Below are positions 54,323-63,937 of a DNA stretch of 64,000 nt, piece by piece. The translations under genes and the position numbers were made by a program. Each line of letters starts with the position of its first letter. The stretch's first letter is position 1. The stretch covers positions 1 to 64,000 of the forward strand of contig JAUIKM010000008.1 in NCBI GenBank assembly GCA_030430495.1. Direction: 5' to 3'. The stretch is from a bacterium (lineage in GTDB: Bacteria > Bacteroidota > Ignavibacteria > Kapaibacteriales > UBA7675). The notes under the pieces are model-generated. The model was not told the DNA's origin. It saw nothing but the letters and a program-made list of their open reading frames with translations, and ran no database searches.

Positions 54323-57300
54323 TTACTCCCCTACAAGCACACTTCGACTCGCACTATACGGCCCGGCGCGCATCACAATCTGATACACGCCCGCCGCCAG
54401 ATTCGACACGCGGCGCACGTATTCACCGGCCGTCAGCGGCCCGTCCGCCACAACGGCGACGCGTGAGCCGAGCGTGTTGTAAATCTCGATGGTCGTGTTA
54501 ACCTCAAAACCGGTTGAAAACTCAATGTCAAAACTGCCGGAAGCCGGATTGGGGCTCGGCGTGCGCAGTCCAAAGCCGATGCCCGTCAGTCCGATGTTGC
54601 GCGACTGACTTAAACAAACCGGACTGAGCGGGATGCCGCCGGGAATAAATCGAACATCAATACACGCGCCGCTCAGCGAACTCGCCGCAATTTCGATGTG
54701 CGCAAACAGCGAGTCGTAGGGAAATTGAAAAACCGTCAGCGGTAGTTGGAACAGGGCGCCGCTTGTTAATGGCGTCGTCCCGCTTCCGTTAAACTCAATC
54801 GTGTTGGCCGCAAGATCCGGGTTTGCCGTCCAGGTCCAGCCCGGCAGCACATCTTCGTGGCCGCGGCGCAGGACGAGGCCGTTAAGCGGATATTCGAGCG
54901 AAAGCGACAGTTCATTAATGTTTAATTCTTCAATGTCGTTTGCGTCGCCGCTTAAACGGATCTGCACGAGGCGTTCTTCACCCGGCGTGGCCGGTCGGTC
55001 GTTGAGTCGTACAACTTCAAACTCCAGTTCGGCGGCGGGGCGCACGTTGACCGTCACGGAAGCCTGCGACTCACAGCCATTGTTGTCGGTTCCGTTCACG
55101 GTGTACACCGTTGTTTTATCCGGGTTTGCTGTCGGCGTCGCCGAGTTGACATTGTCGAGGCCGTCGGCCGGTTCCCAGCGAAATGTCGCCGCGCCCGAGG
55201 CTTGCAGTTCTACGCTCTCGCCCGCGCAGATCTCGGTTATGGGTTCGATGTTAATCACCGGTTCGGGCAGGACTTCGAGTTCGACGTCAACGGTCGCTTC
55301 GCAGCCGCCACTGCGGCCGGTCACACTGACGGTGATATTGTCATTCAATGTTAAACGCGGCGTTGGTGAATTTGCATCGTCGAACAAACCTTCGGGCTCC
55401 CAGCTGTACGTCTGCGCGCCGGAGGCTGTGAGTTGGACGACAGACCTGCGGCATGCGGGCTCGGGGACTTCGACCTGAACGTCGAGTTCGTTAACAACAT
55501 TAACCGTCACAAAGGCGCTGTCGACGCAGCCGGAGTCGTTGAATCCAAACACACGGTAGGTTTGTGTTTCTGTCGGTGCGGCATTCGGCGTCGCCGAGTT
55601 AACATCGTCGAGTCCGTCGGCGGGCGACCATTCGTAGCGCTGCGCGCCGCTTGCCGTTAACTGAGCCGACTCGCCGGGGCAGATCGTCTGATCCGGTCCG
55701 GCGTTTACATCCGGAACATCCAGGACTTCAACAAGCACGGAGTCGACGGCCTGGCACGCTCCGCTGCCGACGCGCAGGCGGTACAGCGTCGTCTGCTGCG
55801 GATTGGCCGTTGGATTTGCAACCCGGTTGTCGTCGAGTCCGGCGGCGGGCGTCCACAGATATTCCGCGCCGCCGCTCCCGTTTAACACAACGGACGCGCC
55901 GCGGCAGATCTGCACGTCGTCGCCCGCTTCGGCTGTTAACACGTCCGCCACGGTGACGAGCACGGTGTCGCAGTCCATGCAGTCAAACTCATTCCAGCCG
56001 CAGACGACGTACTCGCCGTTTGCGTCGGGCGTGAAGATCTGCTGCGGGTTGTTGACATCTCCAATCCCGGCATCGGCGCGCCATTCGTAGCGCTCCGCCC
56101 CCGTCGCGAGCAGCTGCACGCTCTCGCCGCGGCAGACGGTCAGATCGGGTCCGGCGTCGAGGGCCGGTTTGGGGTTGACGCGCACGACGACTTCGCCGCT
56201 GTCGGCGCCGTTGTCGTTTTCGGCTATGAGCTTGATGGCAAACAGCCCGGGATTGCGATAGAGGATTTCGGGCGGCTCGGGTCCGTCAAAAGATGCGGGT
56301 TCGCCGCCTTCAAAGGTCCATGACCAGTTAGCCGGATTGCGGCGCGTTAAGTCATTGAGTTTAAGGTACTCACCGGCACAGAGAACCGTGTCGGCTTCGA
56401 ACTTGACGTGTGGTTTGGCGCATTCAAGCCCGGCGTCCGGCGGCTGTGAGAGCCAGGAGCTGACAAAGGCGGGGAGGGAGGCCAACGCATCTCGTCCCAT
56501 CAAATCAACGGCGCTGTCCTGATAGTTGCAAGCTTTGCCCGGCAGATTTGGATTGTTTATCACATCCAGATGAAAGTCGTTGTCGGTAATATAGATTTTT
56601 CCATCCAATCCAAGTTGGGCAGCTTGCATCCCAGGTCTGGATTGACCAATCGGTCTTGGTAGACTGATTATACTCTCGGAGTCGTTCACAGAAAGTTCAT
56701 CAAATGAACTCAAGTCGTATTGAAATACGCTTTCGGCACGGACATCCATCGTCAAATATAGTTTCTTGCTGTCTGGTGAAAATGCACAGGTATAGAACCG
56801 AAATGTTGGATCATCTCGTCTAATTTGAATCGGATTGCTCAAGGTGCCTGTTTTGTTGTCAAACTGAAAGACTTCTGCATAGTGTTTATCACCAGACACA
56901 AGACACAGAGATTTTCCATCTGGAGAGAATTTCATTCCTCCAATGTCAAAATGCCAATTAATCCTGCCGTCAATTGAAGGGACATCCGCGGGCTGAAACC
57001 CAATGTTTTGTTGTTGAACAATGTCTGCATACTTCTCGCGCTCATCTAGCCGAATAATATAGAATTTGTTTAGCCGAATGTGATGAGTCGCAATCCAGTA
57101 ACCTTCTCCATCACAAGTAAATGTGGCCGTCAATTTTTCCGCCACTGAATCCTGAACAAACTTGTTCTTGATCCACACACGCCAATTTCCATCCGTCCCT
57201 CTCTTATCCAAAATGGATACAAAGAAACGTGGATCATTTTCATTAAAAGCTGCCGTTGAAGGCCCGCACTTGTAAAGGTAAAGTCGGTCAGGTTCTGATG

Positions 57301-57631
57301 GCGATGGTAATATTAATACTCCCTGAGTGGTGGTGGAAGATCCCAACAGACCTTGCCCGTTTTCAATAAATTCGTGATCGGCACCCCAAATCGATTCCCC
57401 ATTTGAATAGGCTAACAACTCGCCGGTGCAGGGGTCAGAATAAGCAGTACAGTTTTCGGTGGAAACGAGGGCGCCGTCAGTGGCAACGTGAGTGCCATCT
57501 TGTTCAAAGACAATGCCGGCATTCTTGCCGAAGTACCAGTGTTTGCTCTCCAATTGTCCGTAAGCAGTTTGAGTGATCGTGCTGCAATAGGTTAAAAGGA
57601 GAATGCTGAAAAAGGTTTTTACTCGGACCAT
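54323..57631 (-). CDS. Large secreted protein: beta-propeller-like N-terminus, PKD/Ig-like repeats, T9SS sorting domain
   Basis: A 1102-residue protein. ATG 57631 has TTGGAGAC upstream and a signal peptide (FFSILLLTYCSTITQTAYGQ). Residues about 30-390 form a WYFGKNAGIVFEQDG-type propeller found in Bacteroidota PKD proteins (KFSPDGKSLCLVSG, AFSPDSKKLYLTMD). A PKD domain follows (NWSWTFEGGEPASFDG), then about five Ig-like repeats of roughly 85 residues with the pattern C-x-G-E-S-x-x-L-x-A-(T/S)-G-A-x-x-(Y/F)-x-W. A cohesin-like beta domain and the T9SS type A sorting domain (TPSPNPASGSFDIEFSTG to SVLVGE) end it. The N-terminal third is clearly more AT-rich than the rest. Confidence 0.88.
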   Translation of the reverse strand: MVRVKTFFSILLLTYCSTITQTAYGQLESKHWYFGKNAGIVFEQDGTHVATDGALVSTENCTAYSDPCTGELLAYSNGESIWGADHEFIENGQGLLGSSTTTQGVLILPSPSEPDRLYLYKCGPSTAAFNENDPRFFVSILDKRGTDGNWRVWIKNKFVQDSVAEKLTATFTCDGEGYWIATHHIRLNKFYIIRLDEREKYADIVQQQNIGFQPADVPSIDGRINWHFDIGGMKFSPDGKSLCLVSGDKHYAEVFQFDNKTGTLSNPIQIRRDDPTFRFYTCAFSPDSKKLYLTMDVRAESVFQYDLSSFDELSVNDSESIISLPRPIGQSRPGMQAAQLGLDGKIYITDNDFHLDVINNPNLPGKACNYQDSAVDLMGRDALASLPAFVSSWLSQPPDAGLECAKPHVKFEADTVLCAGEYLKLNDLTRRNPANWSWTFEGGEPASFDGPEPPEILYRNPGLFAIKLIAENDNGADSGEVVVRVNPKPALDAGPDLTVCRGESVQLLATGAERYEWRADAGIGDVNNPQQIFTPDANGEYVVCGWNEFDCMDCDTVLVTVADVLTAEAGDDVQICRGASVVLNGSGGAEYLWTPAAGLDDNRVANPTANPQQTTLYRLRVGSGACQAVDSVLVEVLDVPDVNAGPDQTICPGESAQLTASGAQRYEWSPADGLDDVNSATPNAAPTETQTYRVFGFNDSGCVDSAFVTVNVVNELDVQVEVPEPACRRSVVQLTASGAQTYSWEPEGLFDDANSPTPRLTLNDNITVSVTGRSGGCEATVDVELEVLPEPVINIEPITEICAGESVELQASGAATFRWEPADGLDNVNSATPTANPDKTTVYTVNGTDNNGCESQASVTVNVRPAAELEFEVVRLNDRPATPGEERLVQIRLSGDANDIEELNINELSLSLEYPLNGLVLRRGHEDVLPGWTWTANPDLAANTIEFNGSGTTPLTSGALFQLPLTVFQFPYDSLFAHIEIAASSLSGACIDVRFIPGGIPLSPVCLSQSRNIGLTGIGFGLRTPSPNPASGSFDIEFSTGFEVNTTIEIYNTLGSRVAVVADGPLTAGEYVRRVSNLAAGVYQIVMRAGPYSASRSVLVGE

Positions 57632-57754
57632 TTCATTAGTCTCCAACTGTAGTCTGTCTTTTTGCTTTGGCGGCGTGGAGGAATATAACGATCGACCGGC
57701 TTTATTGAAAGCCGGTCGACCGTGTTTATTGATGCAGGTCAATTACATGAGTTT

Positions 57755-58366
57755 TCAATTGCAGATGTCTCGGCACCCGCCGCCCATGCTCGAGCAATCG
57801 TACGGTCCAAGCGGATCTGTTGTACGACTGGTTTCCACCAATCCTACATTCAGCCCACCACTTTCAATAATAGTATAAGTCACTATGCAGCATGGAACCG
57901 GTCCGCATGCCCCCATATTGGTCCATCCGCCTCCGGTGCCGGAGCCTGAATTCTGTTTCCAGCAGGCAGGCATACGAACTTTCAGGCTGCCTTCAGGCTT
58001 CAATCCGCATGGCCCGAAATACATTCCATGCAGTACTATCTGGCGAACGATGGCGTCAATGTTTGCCTGCGTCAGATCATGAATGCAGTTGGAACAATCA
58101 CCAGCATAGGTCGGATACACAAGGCTGTCAATAATTAGGTGACAATCCTCATTGCACTTTACTATGCGATAGTAAACCCTGACATGGCAGTTTGCCGCGG
58201 CGATATCGCGGATTCGAGCTTCTGCGATATGGGGATTACATGGTCCCGCCGGCTCACACTGCGCCATGGCTGTGTTCTGGTCCGCAATAATGCCGATAGC
58301 CGCTACGGCCAGCAGCATGCACGCAAAGCGCCACGCGCCCGCGCATTGTTTGAATATTGATGTCAT
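57755..58366 (-). CDS. Cys-rich exported protein, paralog 2
   Basis: A 203-residue protein with ATG 58366 and GGAG eight bases upstream. Signal peptide to about residue 36 (ACMLLAVAAIGIIADQNTAMAQ). The mature part has more than ten Cys residues. It aligns with the protein at 59203-59760: C-x-V-x-(V/I)-x-YR-x-x-x-C, H-x-x-I-(D/E)-S-(L/V), C-(S/N)-x-C, a long helix, P-x-C-W-(K/Q), C-C. The even Cys spacing suggests disulfide-stabilised secreted modules. No known family recognised. Its 5' gene neighbour and the downstream large protein belong to one transcription unit. Confidence 0.7.
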   Translation of the reverse strand: MTSIFKQCAGAWRFACMLLAVAAIGIIADQNTAMAQCEPAGPCNPHIAEARIRDIAAANCHVRVYYRIVKCNEDCHLIIDSLVYPTYAGDCSNCIHDLTQANIDAIVRQIVLHGMYFGPCGLKPEGSLKVRMPACWKQNSGSGTGGGWTNMGACGPVPCCIVTYTIIESGGLNVGLVETSRTTDPLGPYDCSSMGGGCRDICN

Positions 58367-58437
58367 TGTATTCTCCAAAATTGATATTCACTTGTTTTAA
58401 ATGGTAGAGCTGAATGCGTACCTGTACGCATTCAAGG

Positions 58438-59166
58438 TCAGCGCGCCACAGTTACCGCGCCCTGTTCGTAGGTGTCGCCCACCTGCAGGCTGTAGCTGTA
58501 AACGCCGCGCTGCAGCGCCGAAGTCTCGATCGGAAAGCGGTACTCGCCGGCGGCGAAAATGCCCTCGGCCAGCACGGCCACCTTGCGGCCGTTGAAGTCG
58601 TACAGCGTCAGCGCCACCAGGTTCTCTTCCCGCACCGCCAGGATGGCCGCCGCGTTGCCTTCCAGCGGATGCGGTTGAAATCGCAACATCGTACTGCCGT
58701 CCGCCGGGATTTCGGGCGTCGCAGTACTGTGACCCTGGCGGTCCATCGTCTCGTCGCGGAACCATTCGTAGCCGCCGTCGAGCGAAACCCATGCGGAGCC
58801 GTCGCCGGTGATGTGCAGAAACAGCGGATAATCCTTCCTGGTTTTTTCGATCGGCATGGACATCACCTCGGCCGCTTCCAGCTCCGGGCGGCTCCGGACA
58901 GTTTCGTCCAGAATGTACCAGCTGAATCCGGCGTCGGTGGAATAGTGCAGTCTGCTTTGGCTGTCAAGATGGTAGCGCAGGTCGGTTGTGTTTTCCACAT
59001 TCAGGTACTCGTTGAGCCCAGTCCATGTGAAACCCGCGTCCGTCGAAACCTGCACCTGGGCTTTGCTGTTAACGTGAAACCGCAGCTCGTCCGCTGCAAG
59101 TCCCGTAGCTTGCGTTGCCGCCGGCAGCAGACAGGTCAGTACACTGAGAATAATTGTGTTCTTCAT
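58438..59166 (-). CDS. BNR/sortilin-like repeat protein with T9SS sorting domain
   Basis: A 242-residue secreted protein starting at ATG 59166 (GGAG upstream) with signal peptide MKNTIILSVLTCLLPAATQA. Three S-T/L-D-A/G-G-(F/Y)-x-W units (VSTDAGFTW, YSTDAGFSW, VSLDGGYEW; residues about 40-130) are Asp-box/BNR motifs as in sialidase- and sortilin-type propellers, though too few for a full propeller. The last 80 residues (LTLYDFNGRKVAVLAEG, FAAGEYRFPIETS, GVYSYSLQVGD) match a T9SS type A sorting domain. It lies between the two Cys-rich paralogs in the same operon. Confidence 0.8.
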   Translation of the reverse strand: MKNTIILSVLTCLLPAATQATGLAADELRFHVNSKAQVQVSTDAGFTWTGLNEYLNVENTTDLRYHLDSQSRLHYSTDAGFSWYILDETVRSRPELEAAEVMSMPIEKTRKDYPLFLHITGDGSAWVSLDGGYEWFRDETMDRQGHSTATPEIPADGSTMLRFQPHPLEGNAAAILAVREENLVALTLYDFNGRKVAVLAEGIFAAGEYRFPIETSALQRGVYSYSLQVGDTYEQGAVTVAR

Positions 59167-59202
59167 CTGTATCTCCATTGTAAATCGTTCCAGAGGTTGC
59201 GT

Positions 59203-59760
59203 TTACGGGCAGGTGTCCACGCAGGGCGGCGTGCAGGTTCCGGGATCGGAAGTTGTGGTCGTGCCGTTGTTGCCCGGCGTCCAGGCCGTGATAACTCGCT
59301 CGCAGCAAGTCGCGTCGCTGCAACCGGCCCACGAGTAACCGGTCTTTTGCCAGCACTTGGGCCACGCAATCGTCAGGTCGCCGGGATCAAGGTCCAGGGC
59401 GTCGGTCGCGCTGCTGACCGCCTCGCGCGCAATTCGAATCCATCCCGAAATTCCCATGGCATCGAAGGCCGTCCGGCACTCGTTGCACTCGGTTGCGAGT
59501 TCTACCGATTCGATGTAGACCTCGTGATCGAAATCCGGGACCTGTGTGCAGGTCCGCCAACGGTAGGCGATGTCGACCCAGCAGCCCGGTGAAAATTCGT
59601 ATTTGAACACGCTCGTAACCCAGGGGGCTCCCGGGCAAACGTTTGTACATCCCTGCGCGCTCGCATCCGGCGCACAACGCAAAACCACGAGCAGCGCCGC
59701 GGCAATTCCAATGAACCGCTGCAGCAGCGATCCGTTAAGCGAAACAATTGATGTTCGCAT
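59203..59760 (-). CDS. Cys-rich exported protein, paralog 1
   Basis: A 185-residue protein, ATG 59760 with GGAG upstream; it is the first gene of a four-gene minus-strand unit. Signal peptide residues 1-35 (IGIAAALLVVLRCAPDASAQ). The mature part shares with the paralog at 57755-58366 the GCWVDIAYRWRTC block, HEVYIESVELATECNEC, an amphipathic helix (GISGWIRIAREAV), WPKCWQK, WAGCSDATCCERVI and a Cys-containing Pro/Thr tail (PGTCTPPCVDTCP). Function unknown. Consistent GGAG ribosome sites throughout the operon suggest coordinated, strong translation of the secreted set. Confidence 0.7.
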   Translation of the reverse strand: MRTSIVSLNGSLLQRFIGIAAALLVVLRCAPDASAQGCTNVCPGAPWVTSVFKYEFSPGCWVDIAYRWRTCTQVPDFDHEVYIESVELATECNECRTAFDAMGISGWIRIAREAVSSATDALDLDPGDLTIAWPKCWQKTGYSWAGCSDATCCERVITAWTPGNNGTTTTSDPGTCTPPCVDTCP

Positions 59761-61011
59761 GTTTTCTCCATTTTTGATGAAGTTTAAGTGTATTGATCCT
59801 TTGCTTTGCCCGATTCGGGATACATCATTCACCGCCGCGTTTAACTGCGCGACCGGCAAATTGGTACCGTGATCCACCCGCGGTTTCGGGCGGGTAAAGG
59901 TTTGGCTGTTCGGTTTGCGCCTCGGCAAACCAAATCAGTGTCCAAGCGTGAATTTTATGCCCTGACTAAATATTCAGCCAGAGGGGACCATGCGCGCCGG
60001 TTTCACAGCGCGCAGAAATGTTAAGTCGCTATTTAAACAGCAAGTGCGGTGCCGTGCCAGGGGGGTAGCGTCCGGTTAACGGTCGTTGCCGGGCCTGCAT
60101 GCTGCTTTTGTGTTGAGTTTTACACCGCAGTCGAAATGGTAATTTCGGCTGTGATTGACGGCTCCTAACCCCGTCCGTGACGGACATGATTGTGACTAAA
60201 GTGAGGGCGTTTAACCCTGTGGCCGACTAAAACTTTGTAGCTCGGGAATCTCTGCTGCCGGGATCAGGCGCATTGGCCGCCAAAGTGAATTGCCTGGTTG
60301 TACAGATTTGGCATCTTGCATGATCCAAACAGTCGATGATTCCACCAGGTGTGCAACATAATTCAGCACGTAGTTCTTTGCAAATATTTTTGTGTGGCTT
60401 CCCGGGGTAAAATTCTGGTGTGTAGTTTTCAGGCTGGGTCTGATTCCGAACCAACCCAGTGCGTATTCTCCGATATTGGCCGGAAATCCGGGTTTTTATC
60501 CCAGATTGATCCGCACTTTCACACTGTCTGTCCAATCCGGATTGTTTTCCGGTTCACAGAACTACTGACCTTCCCGATATGAGCGCTTCGCCGCTTGCCG
60601 CTGCGCTCTGCGGCTTGCTGTTTCCTCTTGTTTGTCACTGAGAACAAAGCGCGAAGTCTGGCCGCATGTTTTGCCGCGCCGAGCCGAAGACTGCGTGTCC
60701 ATTGTGTTGTGCAGCGGCATGCAGATGAGTGGAGATCAAAAGAAACAACCTGAATTTCAGGGCATAAATTTGCCCTGTTTTTGCACCAGGTGCGCAAGTC
60801 ACTGAAGAGGAGTTGCAAGTGACAAGCCCGCGTTTGACCAGAAAGTCGTAGCGCATTAATGCCGCTGTTGAACTTCCGGCCGCGTTTAATCGAGACCGGC
60901 GCGCAGTTGTAAACTCATAGGCCGCCAGACGGCTGCACAGATGTAAACTTCTCGCACGGTGGCAAACAAAAAAGTCATGTCAGAGAAATATCCAGGTGCG
61001 GGAATAACGCG
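59761..61011. other. 1.25-kb gene-free region upstream of the secretome operon
   Basis: Between the Cys-rich operon start and the MATE gene stop there is no supported gene. It holds dispersed repeat copy C (60578-60640), a GAGATCAAAAGAAACAAC word like that near 38955, and an 18-base GCGGTGGCAAACAAAAAA-like partial repeat near 60955. The promoter of the operon should be within 59761-60000, but no clear consensus was seen. Open frames here lack coding character. Confidence 0.5.
60578..60640 (-). repeat. Dispersed intergenic repeat, copy C
   Basis: On the minus strand: GTGACAAACAAGAGGAAACA, then GCAAGCCGC, GCGGCAAGCGGCGAAGCGCTC. The order and words match copies A and B. Inner GCCGC and GCGGC can pair. 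This copy has a GCAGAGCGCA insertion relative to B. Confidence 0.65.
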
Positions 61012-62475
61012 CTACACCCGACCGCGATACCAGGGACTTAACTTGACAGCCGTAAAACCAAGCGCAGCCATAATGATATAGGCAGTTAATATTCCGTACC
61101 ACACGCCCTGCTGCGCGAGCTCCATGGGAAATGCGAGAAACAACGCGAGCGGTATCTGTACCACGGCCAGCGAACCGGCGACCAACCACATGCTGAGAAT
61201 GACAAATCCCGCGCCGGAAAGTAAACGGGAAGAAATAATCGCCATCAGGAAGAAGGGATAGGAGAACGTGGTTATGCGTAGGTAGCGAACGCTCTCTTCA
61301 ATCACCAGGTGATCCTGTGAAAACAGGCTGCTGATCGGCTCGGCAAAGATGTAAACAAGTATGCTCAGACCGCCGATTAACATAAGATTCTGCATCGACA
61401 TCGTCCGGAAATACTGCCAGATGCGTTTAACCTGTCCGGCCCCGAGATTCTGGCTGGTGACGGTCTGCATCGTGACGCCCATCGCGAAAATGGGCATGAA
61501 GACAAAAAAGTCGATCGTCATGCCGATGGTGAATGCAGCCGAGACGTCGGCGCCAAAGTTGCCGGCAATGTTAAAAATGACCATGCGGGAAATACTGACG
61601 GCGGTCATCTGCAAAGTCGCCGGCACGCCGATGCGCGATACCGCGGCGAGTATGTCGGTTTTGATGCGCGGAAATCGGAAAGGCAGACGCACTTCGCCGT
61701 TCATTAAAAACAAAGCGCTCAGACCGAGCAGCGCAGACGTGAATTGCGCCGTTAATGTGCTGATGCCCGCGCCCGTGATGCCAAGCTCCGGAAATGGTCC
61801 CCAACCGAAAATTAAAAATGGATCCAGCGCCGCATTCATGGCGGCGGCAATGATTAACAAAACCATCGGGAAAACCGAATTGCCGATGGAACGATAAATA
61901 CTGCCGATCTGAAAAAAGATGAAGTTAAACGGAGAAGCCAGGATAATTACTCCCAGGTAACTGCGGGTAAGCTCAAGCACGTGTTTGTCGGCGGTAAATG
62001 CCAGAAGCAGTGCGTCCAGGCTGAGGTAGAGAAGCAGGGCGACGGCAAAGGCGAGCAGTCCAAAGTATACCACCGACTGCAACGCCGTCTCGCGCGCCTG
62101 CTCCATCTGCCGCGCTCCGAAGCGACGCGCCACAATAATTCCCGTGCCGTTGGCAAAACCGCTGATCAGCGTAAAAAGCAGGAAGTAGGTCGTGTTGCCG
62201 AAACCGAGCGCCGCCGAGGCGTCCGTGCCAAGCTGCGAGACAAAGTACAGATCGACGAAGCCGTAGAGACTGTTAATCATGAACGAAAAAATCATCGGCA
62301 TGGCGAACATCCACAGGCTGGACGTGATGTTGCCGCCCAGCAGGTCGACCGATCCGCTGAATTGTCGTTTCGGCACAGCCGCAGCACCGGAAGGCGCTGT
62401 CTTGATCATTTCTCCGCCGCTATGTGCAGTGCGTTCATCAGGGTCTGTGGAGGCGTCGCTGTCGTCGGAATTCAT
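61012..62475 (-). CDS. MATE family efflux transporter
   Basis: A 487-residue inner-membrane transporter with twelve predicted helices in two bundles of six, exporting drugs or metabolites against Na+ or H+. The start is placed at ATG 62475 (MNSDDSDASTDPDERTAHSGG), since the frame further upstream is antisense to the neighbouring glycosyltransferase. A hydrophilic N-region of about 45 residues precedes SLWMFAMPMIFSFMINSLYGFVDLYFVSQLG, the typical first helix. GFANGTGIIVARRFGARQ and the matching second-half segment MGVTMQTVTSQNLGAGQVKRI are family hallmarks. The substrate is unknown. It diverges from the GT2 gene. Confidence 0.92.
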   Translation of the reverse strand: MNSDDSDASTDPDERTAHSGGEMIKTAPSGAAAVPKRQFSGSVDLLGGNITSSLWMFAMPMIFSFMINSLYGFVDLYFVSQLGTDASAALGFGNTTYFLLFTLISGFANGTGIIVARRFGARQMEQARETALQSVVYFGLLAFAVALLLYLSLDALLLAFTADKHVLELTRSYLGVIILASPFNFIFFQIGSIYRSIGNSVFPMVLLIIAAAMNAALDPFLIFGWGPFPELGITGAGISTLTAQFTSALLGLSALFLMNGEVRLPFRFPRIKTDILAAVSRIGVPATLQMTAVSISRMVIFNIAGNFGADVSAAFTIGMTIDFFVFMPIFAMGVTMQTVTSQNLGAGQVKRIWQYFRTMSMQNLMLIGGLSILVYIFAEPISSLFSQDHLVIEESVRYLRITTFSYPFFLMAIISSRLLSGAGFVILSMWLVAGSLAVVQIPLALFLAFPMELAQQGVWYGILTAYIIMAALGFTAVKLSPWYRGRV

Positions 62476-62640
62476 GGCTCTTGTGCACCGGGTATATGAT
62501 AAAAGGACGAGGGCCGAGACGATCGCCGCGGGCAAATGTTTGAGCCGACATGCCTGCGCCCGACCCAATGGAATGCGCCTTGGGATGTTGATGAATGCGG
62601 CGTAAATTTGCGTCGCACTATCAAACGCCGACCAGCAAAG

Positions 62641-63774
62641 GTGAGTATCGTGTCCTTCGCACTCTGGGCAATGGTTTGTGGAATTGGGGTGTACATGTTG
62701 CGGGTAGTCGTTTCCTCCATCGGCGCCATCATCGAGCGGCACCGCAAAATGGATGAGCACGGCCCGGATGCGCGCATTGCCGTTTCCGTTATTGTGCCGG
62801 CGCGCAACGAAGAACACAACATAGAAGAGTGTGTCCGTTCTGTTTTTGCGTGCAACTACACCCGCGGCGATTTTCAGCTGATCGTCGTCAACGACCGCTC
62901 CAGCGACGGCACCGGCGTTGTTCTGGCGCGATTGCAGCGGGAGTTTCCGCAGCTGCTCGTGCACGACACGGCGGAAAGCGAGCATGAGATTCCCGGCCTG
63001 CACGGCAAAGCGCGCGCGGTGCACCAGGGCATCCTCGTTTCCAGCGGCGAACTTGTATTAATGACCGATGCCGACTGCCGTGTGGCCCGTGGCTGGATCG
63101 ACGGCGTGGTCGACTACTTTGCGGCGCAAAGCGTCGGCTTGGTGGCCTCCTTTACCGTCATCGATGCGCGCACGCCCTTTACGATGCTGCAGGCCCTGGA
63201 ATGGTCGCTCAACCACACGCTGGCAATGGCGGGCGTCGGGCTGAATCATCCGGTTGGATGTTTCGGCAACAATCTTTCGATCCGGCGGGCGACCTATGAC
63301 GAGATCGGCGGATATGCCAACATACCGTTTTCCGTCACCGAGGATCTGGCGCTGATGCAGGCCGTGGAGCGCAGTTCCTGGGGCATTCGCTACGCCTGCC
63401 GCAGCGACATGGCCGTAACCACGAATCCGGCAGCGGACTGGGGCGAATTTTTCCGGCAGCACATCCGCTGGGCCAACGGCGGCCGTGCACTCGGCTGGCG
63501 CGCCACCTTTTTTGTGCTTTCCTCGACGGCTCTGTGGCTGGCCTTTATTTCGTCCTTTTTTGTCGACTTCTGGCCGGCGCCGCTGCTGGTGGTCGGTCTG
63601 CGTCTGGCCGGCGATGCGTTGGTCTTGCTGCCGTCATTGCGACTTTTAGAGCGACTGCGGCTTGCCGCGGCGCTGCCTCTGGCTGTGCCGTTTTTCATGC
63701 TGCTGGAGCTCGTGATTCCATTTTTACTCCTGGCCCGCAACGTTCACTGGAAAGGCCAGGTTTTCCGCACCTGA
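62641..63774 (+). CDS. Membrane-bound family 2 glycosyltransferase
   Basis: A GT2 enzyme of about 377 residues. The start is uncertain: GTG 62641 is chosen because it opens the first membrane helix (VSIVSFALWAMVCGIGVYML); ATG 62671 or an upstream ATG at 62536 are alternatives. The cytosolic domain has SVIVPARNEEHNIEECV, VVNDRSSDGTG, the DxD motif LMTDADC, a TEDLALMQAV acid and QHIRW (the Q-x-x-R-W motif of processive GT2 enzymes). Two or three helices follow (VLSSTALWLAFISSFFVDFW, FFMLLELVIPFLLL). Product unknown; polysaccharide or glycolipid synthesis. Confidence 0.85.
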   Translation: MSIVSFALWAMVCGIGVYMLRVVVSSIGAIIERHRKMDEHGPDARIAVSVIVPARNEEHNIEECVRSVFACNYTRGDFQLIVVNDRSSDGTGVVLARLQREFPQLLVHDTAESEHEIPGLHGKARAVHQGILVSSGELVLMTDADCRVARGWIDGVVDYFAAQSVGLVASFTVIDARTPFTMLQALEWSLNHTLAMAGVGLNHPVGCFGNNLSIRRATYDEIGGYANIPFSVTEDLALMQAVERSSWGIRYACRSDMAVTTNPAADWGEFFRQHIRWANGGRALGWRATFFVLSSTALWLAFISSFFVDFWPAPLLVVGLRLAGDALVLLPSLRLLERLRLAAALPLAVPFFMLLELVIPFLLLARNVHWKGQVFRT

Positions 63775-63937
63775 TGATTTCTCGGTTTTTGTCGCCGTTT
63801 GCAGACAATTCACTTCAATACAGCTACGGCAAGTGATTTATTCTTTTGCTTTTTGCGCGTGATTCGACTAATTGCCGGACTGTGATCTGTCTGGTCTGCC
63901 GACAGTCCATCCAACGGCCACAAACTACCTGGTGTTC

